Assembly (NCBI GenBank): GCA_905182075.1
Contig: CAJIZS010000001.1
Coordinates: forward strand, 248,001-312,000
DNA from: an uncultured Methylophilaceae bacterium
GTDB lineage: Bacteria > Pseudomonadota > Gammaproteobacteria > Burkholderiales > Methylophilaceae
Reading direction: 5' to 3'
DNA: 64,000 nucleotides
Shown here: one piece after another, positions 9,188 through 18,275 of the stretch
Numbering within the stretch: the first letter of the stretch is position 1
Layout of the letters: each line of letters starts with the position of its first letter
Position numbers and translations under genes: made by a program
Notes under the pieces: model-generated
The model's input: only the letters and a program-made list of their open reading frames with translations
The model's database searches: none
What the model was told of the DNA's origin: nothing

Positions 9188-9641
9188 ATGCGCTACTGGC
9201 TAATGAAATCAGAACCTTCGGTATTTACAATAGAAGATTTAGAAAAAACCCCTCAACAAACAGTTAAATGGATTCCAACGAAGGGCATAAGAAACTATCA
9301 AGCTAGAAATTTTATGAGAGATGATATGGCTTTAGGTGATCTTGCTTTTTTTTATCAATCAAACTGTAAAATACCAGGAATTGTAGGAATAATGAAAATT
9401 ACAAAAATATTATAAAAATATAGAAGAAGAAGACAATAAATATTATGATCCAAAATCTACGCTTGAAAATCCCAGGTGGCTAAATGTTGATGTAACTTTA
9501 GTAAAAAAATTGCCGTTGATTGAATTAGCAAAATTAAGAAGCTACTCTAAACTAAAAGATATGATGATATTAAGAAAGGGCAATCGATTATCGATTACCC
9601 CTGTTACCAATGATGAGTGGTCATTAATTAATGAAATCTAA
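9188..9641 (+). CDS. EVE domain protein (frameshifted)
   Basis: The N-terminus MRYWLMKSEPSVFTIEDL and then GIRNYQARNFMRDDMALGDLAFFYQSN is the EVE-domain signature, a PUA-like fold thought to bind modified bases in RNA or DNA. After a break near 9412 the rest follows: DPKSTLENPRWLNVDVTLV, LRSYSKLKDMMILRKGNRLS, PVTNDEW. About 151 residues, the normal single-domain length. Stand-alone proteobacterial EVE proteins of this type have no assigned substrate. Confidence 0.88.
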
Positions 9642-9651
9642 AGCCTATATT

Positions 9652-10681
9652 TTACTTTGCTTGGTCTAAGCTTCCTATTGCTTTTGGATAAGTTACTATT
9701 CCCCAAGGGATTCCAGCAACGGGAATTCTTTTGGTAATGTCTAAACTATCTGAATCAATAACTAAAACTTCATCCGACCTTCCACATGCAAGAAGAATAT
9801 TTTTATTATCAGGGGTAAATGTAAAATGCCAACATCTTCTACCATCGGTTCTCACTCTATCAATCTTCTCAAATGTCTTGACGAACAACACTAAAACGAA
9901 TTTCTTGTAACCCAGTAAAATTATTTGCAGCAACAAATAATTTATCTCCGCTGGCATTAAAGCTAACGCCATAAGGTGATTTACCTGTATGAAGGTCTTT
10001 CCCCATATCAGAATATTCTGTCTTGACAGTTTTTACATGTTTAAAATCTTTATCAAGAACAATAAAATTATCACTATGCTCAAGCGTTGCTATATAAAAA
10101 TTTCCATCTGGAGAAACTTTTATCCCCCTGGGTCTAAGTCCAAACTTTTCGGTTTGGAAAGTTTTAAGCAAATCTCCTGTTGAAAAATCATGAATTGTGA
10201 TTGAGTTATCAGCTTCATTTGTTATGATTATTTTTTTGCAGGTACGATACTATATGCCTTCCGTTTCTGGTCCAGCAGTAATTTCTCTTACTTTTTTATC
10301 ACTGTTTTGTACAAAGACAGCTACTTTAGCAGGCGTTCTATCCTCATCCTCATCCTCATCCTCCTCATGGATTTCTCCTTTAGCAGGTGGCTTTCCAGTT
10401 GAAGAGGGTTCTGTTGAAACAAAAACTTGCCCCTCATAAACTCTGACAAATTCAGGATTGATGCCTACATCAATAGTTTTTTCTATTTCCTTTGTGGCCA
10501 CATTAATTACTGATATATTCGCTCCAGCTTTATTTGCAGTAATTAAATATTTACCATCGTTAGTTACACCTATCCCTCTTGGATAATCTCCTGCCTTAAT
10601 TGAATCAACTAATTCCATTTTATTTAAATCAACGCTGAAAAAATGATGTTCAATATTGGTGAACTCATAAAATTCTTTCAT
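9652..10681 (-). CDS. YncE-like beta-propeller repeat protein (frameshifted)
   Basis: Several YVTN/NHL-type repeats are visible: GDYPRGIGVTNDGKYLITAN, GINPEFVRVYEGQVFVS, GLRPRGIKVSPDGNFYIATL, KSPYGVSFNASGDKLFVAAN and the last blade HFTFTPDNKNILLACG. Together they suggest a seven-bladed propeller of about 343 residues. A loop near residue 110 is strongly acidic (EEDEDEDEDR), encoded by GAGGAT repeats at 10343-10370. No signal peptide is visible from ATG 10681, though family members are often periplasmic, so the N-terminus may be damaged. Frames change near 10250 and 9890. Ligand unknown. Confidence 0.75.
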
Positions 10682-10800
10682 ATTAAATCTCTAGTTTCTA
10701 CTTAAGATATAATATTTGGAAATGGGAAAAAGAATTACTTCCTGAGTTTATTAAAAATGTTTATTTTATTATATTTAATTTTTTTTTAGCTAGTGATTTC

Positions 10801-12316
10801 TTAATTTTTTCCAAGAAAAATTTTATAAGCTTCGTTATCAGTCTCATTGACATAGGTATACCCCAGATTCTTTAAAAATTCTTTAGATTCTTCTTTGCTT
10901 TCTTCATCAACTTGCATGCCAACCAGAACTCTTCCAATATCGGAACCATGGTTCCGATAATGAAATAAACTAATATTCCAATGACCCATTTTTTCTAGAA
11001 AATTTAAAAGTGCTCCAGGTTTCTCAGGAAATTCGAACCTATACACAACTTCATTATTTGCCTCTGGGGCATGCCCCCCGACTAAATGTCTCAGATGAAG
11101 CTTTGCCATTGTATTATGAGTTAAATCTATTGGTTCAAGAGAGGCTCTTTTTAAAACTTCAAATATTGATTTAGCTTCATCAAAGTTTTTTACGCTAATA
11201 CCAACAAAAATATTTGCACTAGATTCACTTGAATATCTATAATTAAATTCAGTAATATTATTTTCACCAATCAGGCTGCAAAAGCTTTTAAAAGCTCCAG
11301 GTTTCTCAGGGATGGTAACAGCGAAAATTGCCTCTCTTTCTTCACCAATTTCTGCTCTTTCCGAAACAAACCCAAGTCGATCAAAATTCATATTTGCCCC
11401 AGAAGCGGTAGCAACAAAAGTTTTTGTTTCAACATTATTCTTTTTAATATATGACTTTATACCTGCCACTGCTAATGCTCCAGCAGGTTCTAAAATGGTT
11501 CTCGTATCCTCAAATACATCTTTTATTGCTGCACAAATTTCATCTTTACTAACAACAATCATTTCATCAACATACTGCTGACAAATTTTAAAAGGAAGCT
11601 CTCCTACTTGCTTTAATGCAGCTCCTTCTGCAAATAAACTAATCTTATCTAAAGTAACTCGCTTATTTGCTGCAAGTGATTGTGTCATTGCATCCGCACC
11701 TTCAGCTTCGACTCCGATTATTTTTATTTCAGGTTTTACAGCTTTTATATAAGCAGCTATTCCTGAAATTAAACCACCACCTCCAACACAGCAAAAAATA
11801 GCATCAATTGGACGAGAATAATCATCTAAAATTTCTTTTGCTATCGTACCTTGTCCCGCTATAACTTCTTCATCATCAAATGGATGAACAAATATTGAGC
11901 CTTGTTTTTTTTGAATGCCTAAAGCGTGATCAAAGCACTCATGAAGTGTTTCTCCGTGTAAGATCTACTTTAGCACCATGCGATTCAACGGCATTAATTT
12001 TTATAATAGGAGTTGTTTTAGGCATTACTATGGTTGCATTACATTCTAAAATTTTTGCTGCTAACGCAACGCCCTGAGCATGATTCCCTGCTGAACAAGC
12101 AATAACCCCATTTTTAAGATTCTCATCACTTAAGTTTTTCATTTTATTATAAGCACCACGTATCTTAAAAGAAAAAACCGGCTGAAGATCTTCACGCTTT
12201 AATAGAATATTATTATTAAATCTTTTTGATAAATTTATTTGTTTTTCTAGTTCACTAGGATCTTCTATGACAATTAGCTCAGCATTATCAATTCTTTTTT
12301 TATATTCATTTTTCAT
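10801..12316 (-). CDS. ilvA: Threonine ammonia-lyase, biosynthetic (frameshifted)
   Basis: Deaminates threonine to 2-oxobutyrate, first step of isoleucine synthesis. The PLP-lysine motif is FSFKIRGAYNKM, preceded by LLKREDLQPV; ACSAGNHAQGVALAA and the glycine loop CVGGGGLISGIAAYIK follow. Two C-terminal ACT-like regulatory domains (EKPGAFKSFCSLIGENNITEFNYR and EKPGALLNFLEKMGHWNISLFHYR segments) show it is the isoleucine-regulated biosynthetic type. One frame break near 11955. ATG 12316 fits homologues better than 12340. About 505 residues. Divergent from rpiA. Confidence 0.95.
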
Positions 12317-12464
12317 AATTTGATTATTCTCAAGCAACATTGTGCCGTGTATGATAACAACATAATACTTTAAGTTAATTAATAAACAGTTAAAGATAGT
12401 TTAATTGTTAAATAATAATAACTTAATCTTAAAATAATTATTGAATAATGAAGGTTTAAATAAA

Positions 12465-13137
12465 ATGGATAAGCAACATTCTCAAGAAGAACTTAAAAAA
12501 CAAGTAGCTATTAAAGCAATTGAATACGTTAAATCAGGAATTATTGGAGTTGGTACAGGCTCTACAGCAAATTATTTTATCGACGAGCTAGCTCAAGTTA
12601 AGAATAAAATTGATGGGGCAGTAGCAAGTAGTGAGGCTACAGCAGATAGGCTTAGGTCTCATGGAATTGAGGTGTTCGATCTTAATAATATTCATGGTAT
12701 GGAAATATATGTAGATGGGGCTGATGAAATTACTGTAGCCCTCTCTGACCGTCGCGAATTTGAAGCAGAAGTTAACAAGAGAAAAAATTGTTGCTGCTAA
12801 TTCAAAAACATTTATTTGTATATGTGATGAAAGTAAATATGTACCCACCTTAGGTAAGTTTCCTTTACCCGTTGAGGTTCTTCCTATGGCAAAAAGCTAT
12901 GTCGCAAGAGAATTAACAAAACTAGGTGGCCATCCGCAACTAAGAGACTTTAAAACAGATAATGGAAATCTTATTTTAGATGTGCATGAGCTTAATATTA
13001 AAGACCCAATTGAAATGGAAACTAAAATTAATCAAATTGTTGGCGTAGTTACCAATGGCTTATTTGCTGTTCGTCCTGCCAATATTTTACTTCTTGCAAC
13101 TAACGATGGAGTGAAGACAATAAAGAAAGGTGCTTAA
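12465..13137 (+). CDS. rpiA: Ribose-5-phosphate isomerase A (disrupted core)
   Basis: Interconverts ribose-5-P and ribulose-5-[33 protein letters not shown] and YVDGADEI match RpiA, and after the break [27 protein letters not shown] and [17 protein letters not shown] complete it. Between ADEI and the LTREK motif the expected loop with the catalytic Lys (consensus IKGGGGA) is missing; instead there is [14 protein letters not shown], which reads as a DegP/HtrA protease segment. The frame also shifts at about 12775. As written the enzyme would be inactive; the likelier explanation is a chimeric consensus over about 40 bases. Confidence 0.85.
12731..12772 (+). other. DegP/HtrA-like patch replacing the rpiA catalytic loop
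   Basis: [18 protein letters not shown] matches the conserved DegP protease wording (DADEITVTLSDRREF-type) that precedes its catalytic Asp region. RpiA and DegP both contain ADEI, so the switch occurs at a shared short string. The patch uses GC-rich codons (GACCGTCGCGAA) unlike its flanks. Confidence 0.6.
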
Positions 13138-13195
13138 TTGCCTTAAATTTGTCATAATATACCCCTACTATTAACTAACTTTAGGTAAAGAAAAT

Positions 13196-13900
13196 ATGGC
13201 TTCAGAGCATATTTACAAACAGTTTGATGAAGATTTAGAAGCAATAAGGTCTAAAGTTTTAGAAATGGGGTCGATTGTTGAAGAACAAATAACCGATGCA
13301 ATTAAGTCCCTAGTTGAATCAGATACCAAGCTGGCTAATAAAATAATCTCTCGTGATGCAAGAGTTAACGAGCTCGAAACAATAATAAATGAGGATTGCT
13401 CTTTGTTTATTGCTAAGCGCTCGCCTGCTGCGGGTGACCTCAGAAATATTCTTATGATGCTCAAAATTATTAACGATTTAGAAAGAATTGGCGATGAAGC
13501 TGCAAAGATTGCGCAAGCTACTATTCGTATTTTTGAAGATGATCGAATGAGCAAACCGCGCTTTAAACAAATAACATTAATGGCTAAAAATGTTGGCTCT
13601 ATGCTTAAAGATGCTTTAAATTCATTTGCTCGATCAGATACTACTAATACTATGAGCGTTCTTAAGAGGGACCAAGAGGTAGATGATGACTATCGTTTAT
13701 ATATGAGACAACTTCTTACTTATATGCTTGAAGATCCTCGTACAATATCGATGTCACTGGAAAGTATATTTATTGCAAAGTCTTTAGAAAGGATTGGGGA
13801 CCACGCGCAAAATATTGCTGAAGGGGTAATCTATTCAGTAAGTGGGACAGATGTTAGTCATGCTTCCTTCAAAGAAATAAAAGAAACGTTAAGTAATTAA
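13196..13900 (+). CDS. phoU: Phosphate signalling protein PhoU
   Basis: Intact 234-residue, all-helical protein with the two PhoU repeats: DLRNILMMLKIINDLERIGDEAAKIA in the first half and SMSLESIFIAKSLERIGDHAQNIAEG in the second, both carrying the (E/D)xxRIGD metal-binding motif. PhoU couples the PstSCAB phosphate transporter to PhoR kinase. It stands alone here; no pst or phoBR gene is in the window. Convergent with yggX eight bases downstream. Confidence 0.95.
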   Translation: MASEHIYKQFDEDLEAIRSKVLEMGSIVEEQITDAIKSLVESDTKLANKIISRDARVNELETIINEDCSLFIAKRSPAAGDLRNILMMLKIINDLERIGDEAAKIAQATIRIFEDDRMSKPRFKQITLMAKNVGSMLKDALNSFARSDTTNTMSVLKRDQEVDDDYRLYMRQLLTYMLEDPRTISMSLESIFIAKSLERIGDHAQNIAEGVIYSVSGTDVSHASFKEIKETLSN

Positions 13901-13908
13901 ACGTACTT

Positions 13909-14181
13909 TTAACTTTTAGGTGGTACATATCCAGTAGCTGCATCCGCTCCATCGCCAAAAAAATAAGCTTCAGTTTGTTCAGTTAAATATTTTCTTGCTT
14001 GAGGATCAACCAGGCTTAATCGATTTTCATTAACTAGCATAGTTTGATGTGTTAACCATCCTCCCCATGCTTCTTTTGACACATTTTCAAATATTTTTAA
14101 TCCTAACGGTCCAGGATATGGAGGGTAATCGAGCCCCTCTGCTTCTTTTTTTAACTTCGCACACTTCACTATTCTGGTCAT
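13909..14181 (-). CDS. yggX: Probable Fe(II)-trafficking protein YggX
   Basis: Intact 90-residue protein: [24 protein letters not shown], then [21 protein letters not shown] and a C-terminus with EAYFFG. The N-terminal Cys and the W-xx-W-xxH-QTMLINE block are hallmarks of the family, linked to oxidative-stress protection of Fe-S clusters. Divergent from the B12 riboswitch-controlled unit. Confidence 0.96.
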   Translation of the reverse strand: MTRIVKCAKLKKEAEGLDYPPYPGPLGLKIFENVSKEAWGGWLTHQTMLVNENRLSLVDPQARKYLTEQTEAYFFGDGADAATGYVPPKS

Positions 14182-14263
14182 TATTAGTCCTTGGTTTGAA
14201 TTATTTGAGTATCTTTCTTTAAATAATTATAATAAAGATGAACAGTAAAATTTCAATTTTATT

Positions 14264-14490
14264 AATAGGCAGGTGATAACTAATTAATTCTTAATTAGTT
14301 ATTTAAACGGGAAGTTAAGTGAAAATCTTACACTGCCCCCGCAACAGTAATTGAGGATGGATATTTAATTCAACCACTGGGTTCATACCTGGGAAGGTTA
14401 ATATTTAGTCTCATAAGTCTGGAGACCGGCCTTATCAAACTAGCATGGAAGTATTGCGGGGAAGCAATATTTAATTGATAAGACTTTTTT
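14264..14490 (+). promoter_or_regulatory. Cobalamin riboswitch with terminator-type expression platform
   Basis: Conserved blocks in order: GGCAGGUGAUAAC, ACGGGAAGUUAAGUGAAA, the B12 box CACUGCCCCCGCAAC, CCACUGGGUUCAUACCUGGGAAGG (14373-14398) and AAGUCUGGAGACCGGCC. Immediately after, CTTATCAA (14431-14438) can pair with TTGATAAG (14475-14482) around an inner TATTGC/GCAATA hairpin, followed by a run of six T. That is a Rho-independent terminator, so control is probably by premature termination when cobalamin is bound. The unit it controls is btuB and the BtuM-like gene. Confidence 0.95.
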
Positions 14491-14576
14491 CTTTATAAAG
14501 AATTTTACAATTTTTTTATTCAAAAATCAACTTGGATATGCATTCTTGCATGCCTGGTTGCAAAGAGAGGATCATA

Positions 14577-16524
14577 ATGAAACAGAAACTTTTAGTAGTA
14601 TTAGTTGCAAGTGCAGTAAACGTTTATGCAGAACCAGCATTAAAAACAACTTTAACATCGAGCATTGGTAAGTAATGCGACAGAATTAACAGCGCCTTAT
14701 TCCATTGAAATTCATACAGATAAAGAAATAGCTAAATCAGGAAGTACCTCGTTATTTGACTATTTATCAAAACATACAGGTCTTAGTATTTCGCCTAGCT
14801 ATGGCGACAAAAATAAGCCTTTGATTGATATGCGAGGGTACGGGATAGAATCAGGCTACCAAAATCTAGTTATTTCAGTTGATGGAGTAAAACTAAATAA
14901 TATTGATATGGTGACTCCATTTATAGGTGCCTACAATCTGAGTAGCATAGAAAGAATTGAAATTAATAGAGGCTCTGGTTCTGTAGTTAGAGGTGATGGT
15001 GCAATGGCTGGGTCTATTCAAATTTATACTAAAAATTATGACGGTGTAAGTATCGAATCTGCTATCGGAAGTGCTGGCCTTATGAATCATCAAATAAATG
15101 CAGGACTCACAACAGATCTCTATAATCTTACCGTAAACATTAGTGATGAAAAAAACGATGGCTACAGTGACGCTGATACTCAAGGCAATAAAGATAAGTC
15201 AGTGAGTAATACAGGGCAACTAAAATTAACAGTCAAAGCAGCTGAAAATTTAGCATTAAAGTTTGGAGTTTTAAATGTCAGAACAAATAATTTTATAGTT
15301 GGCAATCTTTCAATGGCAGAGTTTTTAGATAACCCTAAACAAAATAGTGGTAATCAGTACGGAAATTTTGATTTTGATTATGATAAATATAATACGGGCT
15401 TTGACTATGAAATAAACTCAAAATTTACTTTAAATGGAAACTATGCCTTTGAAGATAAAGAAACGCATTCTATTACATCTTATAATGACGATACATTGGA
15501 CTACGAGACACATACACTCGATTTAGTTTTAAATCATAAGTTTGGTGACTTTTTTAACACCTACGGATTATATGTTTTTGATGGTGAGAGATTAGATGGA
15601 GGTTCATCTAGAGGTAAAGTTACAAAAGATAATAAAGCAGTTTTTGCTAATTCAGAATATCAACTAAACAACACTTTATTTTCTGCCGGCTACAGACAAG
15701 AAAAAGTAGATTATTCTTATAACGCAGCGACATCAGCAGGTCTGAGTACTGATGAATCTTTACATGCTTGGAATATAGGCCTTAATCATTCACTAAATTC
15801 TCAGTTGTCTATTTTTACAAACCTAAATCGTGCCTTTCAAGCTCCTGACGTCGACCGCTTTTTTATAGGAATTTACCCTGCACCAAATTATAATTTAACT
15901 GGTAGAAATTTTAATGGATTTATTGATCCAGCTTCATCCGAAACGCTCAATGTAGGTTTAAACTACTTAACTCCCAGGAATAAATTTAAAATCGTTGCTT
16001 ATTATTCAGATGTTAAAAATGAAATTGCTTATGTTGGTTCGATAAATCAAAATATTGATAATTCAGAAAAATATGGGGTAGAGATTCAAAATAATTTTCA
16101 ATTGAATGATAAGACAAATGTAGGGATTGCTTACAACTACGTTGAGGCAAAGATTGGGAGTAATGCCCAAGGTCTTGTAGATGGAAATGATATGCCAGGG
16201 GTTCCTAAACATACCGCTGTTCTTGATATTAATTATAAGTATTTAGATCAAGGTAATATTAATTTTAATCATACATGGAAACAAAAAACATATCATTTTG
16301 GAGATTTCGCAAATAGTAGTAGTCAGAAACAACCTGCGTATAGTGCGACTAACTTAAGTATCAATTATGTTGTCGATAATGTTAAATATGCTGACAAAGT
16401 TAATCTATTCGCGGCTGTAAATAATATTTTTGGAAATGAGAATGCTATTCAAAGCGCGGATAATAGTTTATATCCATTTAACTTTAGTAGAACATGGATG
16501 ACTGGTGTGAATATTGATTTTTAA
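14577..16524 (+). CDS. btuB: TonB-dependent vitamin B12 receptor BtuB (N-terminal frameshift)
   Basis: Outer-membrane barrel for cobalamin uptake. ATG 14577 begins a signal peptide (MKQKLLVVLVASAVNVYA); the frame shifts near 14668 just before the plug. The plug domain shows IDMRGYGIESGYQNLVISVDGVKLN, SIERIEINRGSGSVVRGDGAMAG and IQIYTK. The barrel follows and ends WMTGVNIDF with the terminal Phe required for outer-membrane assembly. About 648 residues. The cobalamin riboswitch in its leader assigns the substrate; sequence alone would only give TonB-dependent receptor. Confidence 0.88.
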
Positions 16525-16581
16525 AAAGGTAATAGAGATGGTAAAATTTAGAAAAATTAATTTAAGGAAATAATTCGCTAA

Positions 16582-17151
16582 AAAAATATTTTAACAAAAG
16601 AAGTAAAAATAAGTATTTTTTTAATATTTTTTATTTTCTTAACAAGGGTTAGTCACGAATTAACGTTGCTATCCCTTCCTGACGCAAGCCTTATTATTTT
16701 TTTTGCTGCAGGAATTTTTCTAAAAAATATAAAATGGCTTTTATTTTTTGTATCTTTGATTGTTGGGATTGATCTTTATGCAATTAACGCAAATAATATG
16801 CTTCACATAAATCTTACCTTTAGTTACTGGGTCTACGTCACTACTTATTTAATATCCTGGTATGCGGGTAAAGAAATTTTAAGTGGGAGGCCTAGCTTAA
16901 AAACTTCAATATACATACCTACAGTATTGGGGGTACTATTGACGGCTTTTATAATTTCGTATTCGAGTCATTATTTTTTATCAGGGTGGATTAATAATCC
17001 AGAGTTTTACGGAAACCTTCTTTTTCTCAAAGAGAATTTAAGCTCCTTTTTAGTGGCTAATCTAACATATGCGATTGTGCTACTTGTATCTGTTAAAGCA
17101 TTGGAACTTATTAAGCAATCAAAATCTACCAAAGAATTTAACGCTAATTAG
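16582..17151 (+). CDS. BtuM-like ECF S-component, predicted cobalamin transporter
   Basis: About 185 residues with five or six membrane segments. The first helices read IFFIFLTRVSHELTLLSLPDASLIIFF then AGIFL; the motif LPDAS-xxx-FF-x-AG is characteristic of BtuM, the solitary S-component for vitamin B12 described from Thiobacillus and other Proteobacteria. In the best-studied BtuM a cysteine after the second helix binds cobalt; here the matching region (NMLHINLTFSYWVY) has no cysteine. The open frame starts at 16582 without a good ATG; an ATG at 16535 in another frame suggests an N-terminal indel. It follows btuB by about 60 bases and shares its riboswitch. Family call is from recalled motifs. 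Confidence 0.62.
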   Translation, partial: KNILTKEVKISIFLIFFIFLTRVSHELTLLSLPDASLIIFFAAGIFLKNIKWLLFFVSLIVGIDLYAINANNMLHINLTFSYWVYVTTYLISWYAGKEILSGRPSLKTSIYIPTVLGVLLTAFIISYSSHYFLSGWINNPEFYGNLLFLKENLSSFLVANLTYAIVLLVSVKALELIKQSKSTKEFNAN

Positions 17152-17158
17152 ATAGCAC

Positions 17159-17195
17159 ATATCAAAAGCACCCTAACATAGGATATTTTGATATA
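17159..17195. repeat. Nine-base inverted repeat upstream of tRNA-Phe
   Basis: ATATCAAAA and TTTTGATAT flank a 19-base loop, between the BtuM-like gene and tRNA-Phe. The right arm abuts TATAAT at 17192-17197, a good -10 element for the tRNA. It could be a terminator without a U-tract or an operator; neither is proven. Confidence 0.4.
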
Positions 17196-17217
17196 ATCTC
17201 GCACTTAAAGTTTATAT

Positions 17218-17293
17218 GGCCTGATAGCTCAGTTGGTAGAGCAGTGGATTGAAGATCCTCGTGTCGAAAGTTCGATTCTTTCTCAGGCCACCA
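17218..17293 (+). tRNA. tRNA-Phe (GAA)
   Basis: 76 bases forming a full cloverleaf: acceptor GGCCTGA/TCAGGCC, D-arm with AGCTCAGTTGGTAGAGC, anticodon loop TTGAAGA giving GAA, T-arm with TTCGATTC, and an encoded CCA. TATAAT at 17192-17197 is a likely -10 promoter element. Confidence 0.97.
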
Positions 17294-17304
17294 TCTTTAG
17301 TTGA

Positions 17305-17418
17305 AATTTTTTTATCTTCTTTCTCTAGGCGTTTAAATTCTACCACAGTCATTACAGCTCCAACTATAGCAAGCGCAAAGCAGAAAAAACCAGTAAAGAA
17401 TATTAGTGAATCATCCAT
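17305..17418 (-). CDS. Tiny single-span membrane protein
   Basis: MDDSLIFFTGFFCFALAIVGAVMTVVEFKRLEKE is one hydrophobic helix followed by a charged tail. The literal frame runs on through tRNA-Phe; adding one A to the run of seven near 17312 gives EDKKNFN and a stop at about 17305, so a natural length near 37 residues is likely. It is third in a run of three small membrane proteins, its ATG lying two bases past the stop of the previous gene. Family not recognised. Confidence 0.5.
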
Positions 17419-17420
17419 GA

Positions 17421-17592
17421 TTAGTCCTTCCTAGCTATTATTTTAAAATAAATAGCAAAGGTTAAAATTGATGGAATCCATGTTGCAGTAAACAATGCCT
17501 CTTGTATCAACACCTTGAAACCAAAGAAAAGCAGTTGTTACAAATGCAACTGCAACTGAAAGTAAAATACATATATCTGACGTTTTCATCAT
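17421..17592 (-). CDS. Small two-span membrane protein (frameshifted)
   Basis: MKTSDICILLSVAVAFVTTAFLWFQGVD forms one membrane helix; after a shift near 17500, EALFTATWIPSILTFAIYF and KIIARKD give a second helix and a basic tail. About 56-57 residues. Start at 17592 or 17589 (tandem ATGs). The shared size and spacing with its neighbours suggest one operon encoding subunits of a small membrane complex. I do not recognise the family. Confidence 0.5.
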
Positions 17593-17613
17593 AATAAAAT
17601 CCTGTTTAAAAAA

Positions 17614-17772
17614 TTAATCTTCATTCCAAAAAGCCCAAGAACCTATTAGCAAAAAAATTACTGTTAAAGATGCATGCGCCCTAATACTTGTTTCCTGCGG
17701 TAACTCTATCAATAAAGGGACAACATTAATCATACCAAGTATAAGCCAAATTAGCGCTAAAGAACAAATGTT
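17614..17772 (-). CDS. Small membrane protein, N-terminus lost to a foreign insert
   Basis: The frame reads SLALIWLILGMINVVPLLIE, LPQETSIRAHASLTVIFLL and IGSWAFWNED before TAA at 17614: two membrane segments joined by a short loop. On its upstream side the sequence changes at about 17772 into an unrelated plus-strand frame, so the beginning of the gene is missing. First of three small membrane genes transcribed toward tRNA-Phe. Family unknown. Confidence 0.45.
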   Translation of the reverse strand, partial: NICSLALIWLILGMINVVPLLIELPQETSIRAHASLTVIFLLIGSWAFWNED

Positions 17773-17774
17773 CT

Positions 17775-18024
17775 TGGAACATCAGATTTCGCCTTAAATG
17801 GGATTAGTTTATACCCTAATCCAACTAGTGCTATGGTCAACTTTTCATTAAAAAATATTGAAGGAACTCCAGTAAGAATTATTGATGTTAATGGAAGAAC
17901 AATACTGAAAACTACAATTTCTTCAGATAACAATATCAATATTGAAATGCTAACAAACGGAGTTTATTTTATTCAATTACAAATTGAAAATAAAGACCTT
18001 AGTTACAAGTTTGTAAAAAAATAA
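17775..18024 (+). pseudogene. C-terminal T9SS sorting domain fragment (Bacteroidetes type)
   Basis: The frame reads GISLYPNPTSAMVNFSL, then VRIIDVNGRTILKTTI, EMLTNGVYFIQLQ and KFVKK before the stop. YPNP, a central D-x-x-G and the ending G-x-Y-F-I-x-(I/L) plus KF-x-K are the type IX secretion C-terminal signal, which is confined to Bacteroidetes. There is no start or upstream domain. In a betaproteobacterial neighbourhood it is almost certainly a misjoined fragment. Confidence 0.8.
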
Positions 18025-18039
18025 TGATTGCGTTATCAA

Positions 18040-18275
18040 ATAATGTAGCCTTTGTTAGGCCTCACTGTGTCGTGATGTGAATTCAATAAAAGAGTCGGTA
18101 ATTCGGAATTAAAATTTTTATTAGTAGACCAAATATTATTATGTTGTCTTGAAAAGGGAATATTAGATTCATTAAACCATGTTTCAATTCGATCAGCGGT
18201 TTTATTTTCTGATCCGGAAAATGACTCAATTCGAATTAGATCTTGCAGTAGAGATATGGCTTTTTGAGTAATCAT
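18040..18275 (-). pseudogene. N-terminal fragment of M20 peptidase / acetylornithine deacetylase (argE-like)
   Basis: MITQKAISLLQDLIRIESFSG and LLLNSHHDTVRPNKGY are the start and first metal-binding His-x-Asp motif of ArgE/DapE-family M20 hydrolases. Only about 78 of some 350 residues are present; similarity ends near 18048, next to the T9SS fragment. It overlaps the argB-like fragment upstream as TAATG. The argB-argE order and wording fit Flavobacteriia. Confidence 0.7.

Noticed and set aside
13213-13554. Open frame antisense to phoU
   Set aside because: Serine-rich shadow of the helical PhoU coding strand.
17775-18024. Evidence for type IX secretion in this organism
   Set aside because: Only a C-terminal sorting signal fragment is present, with flavobacterial argB/argE pieces; no T9SS machinery and the chromosome is betaproteobacterial.
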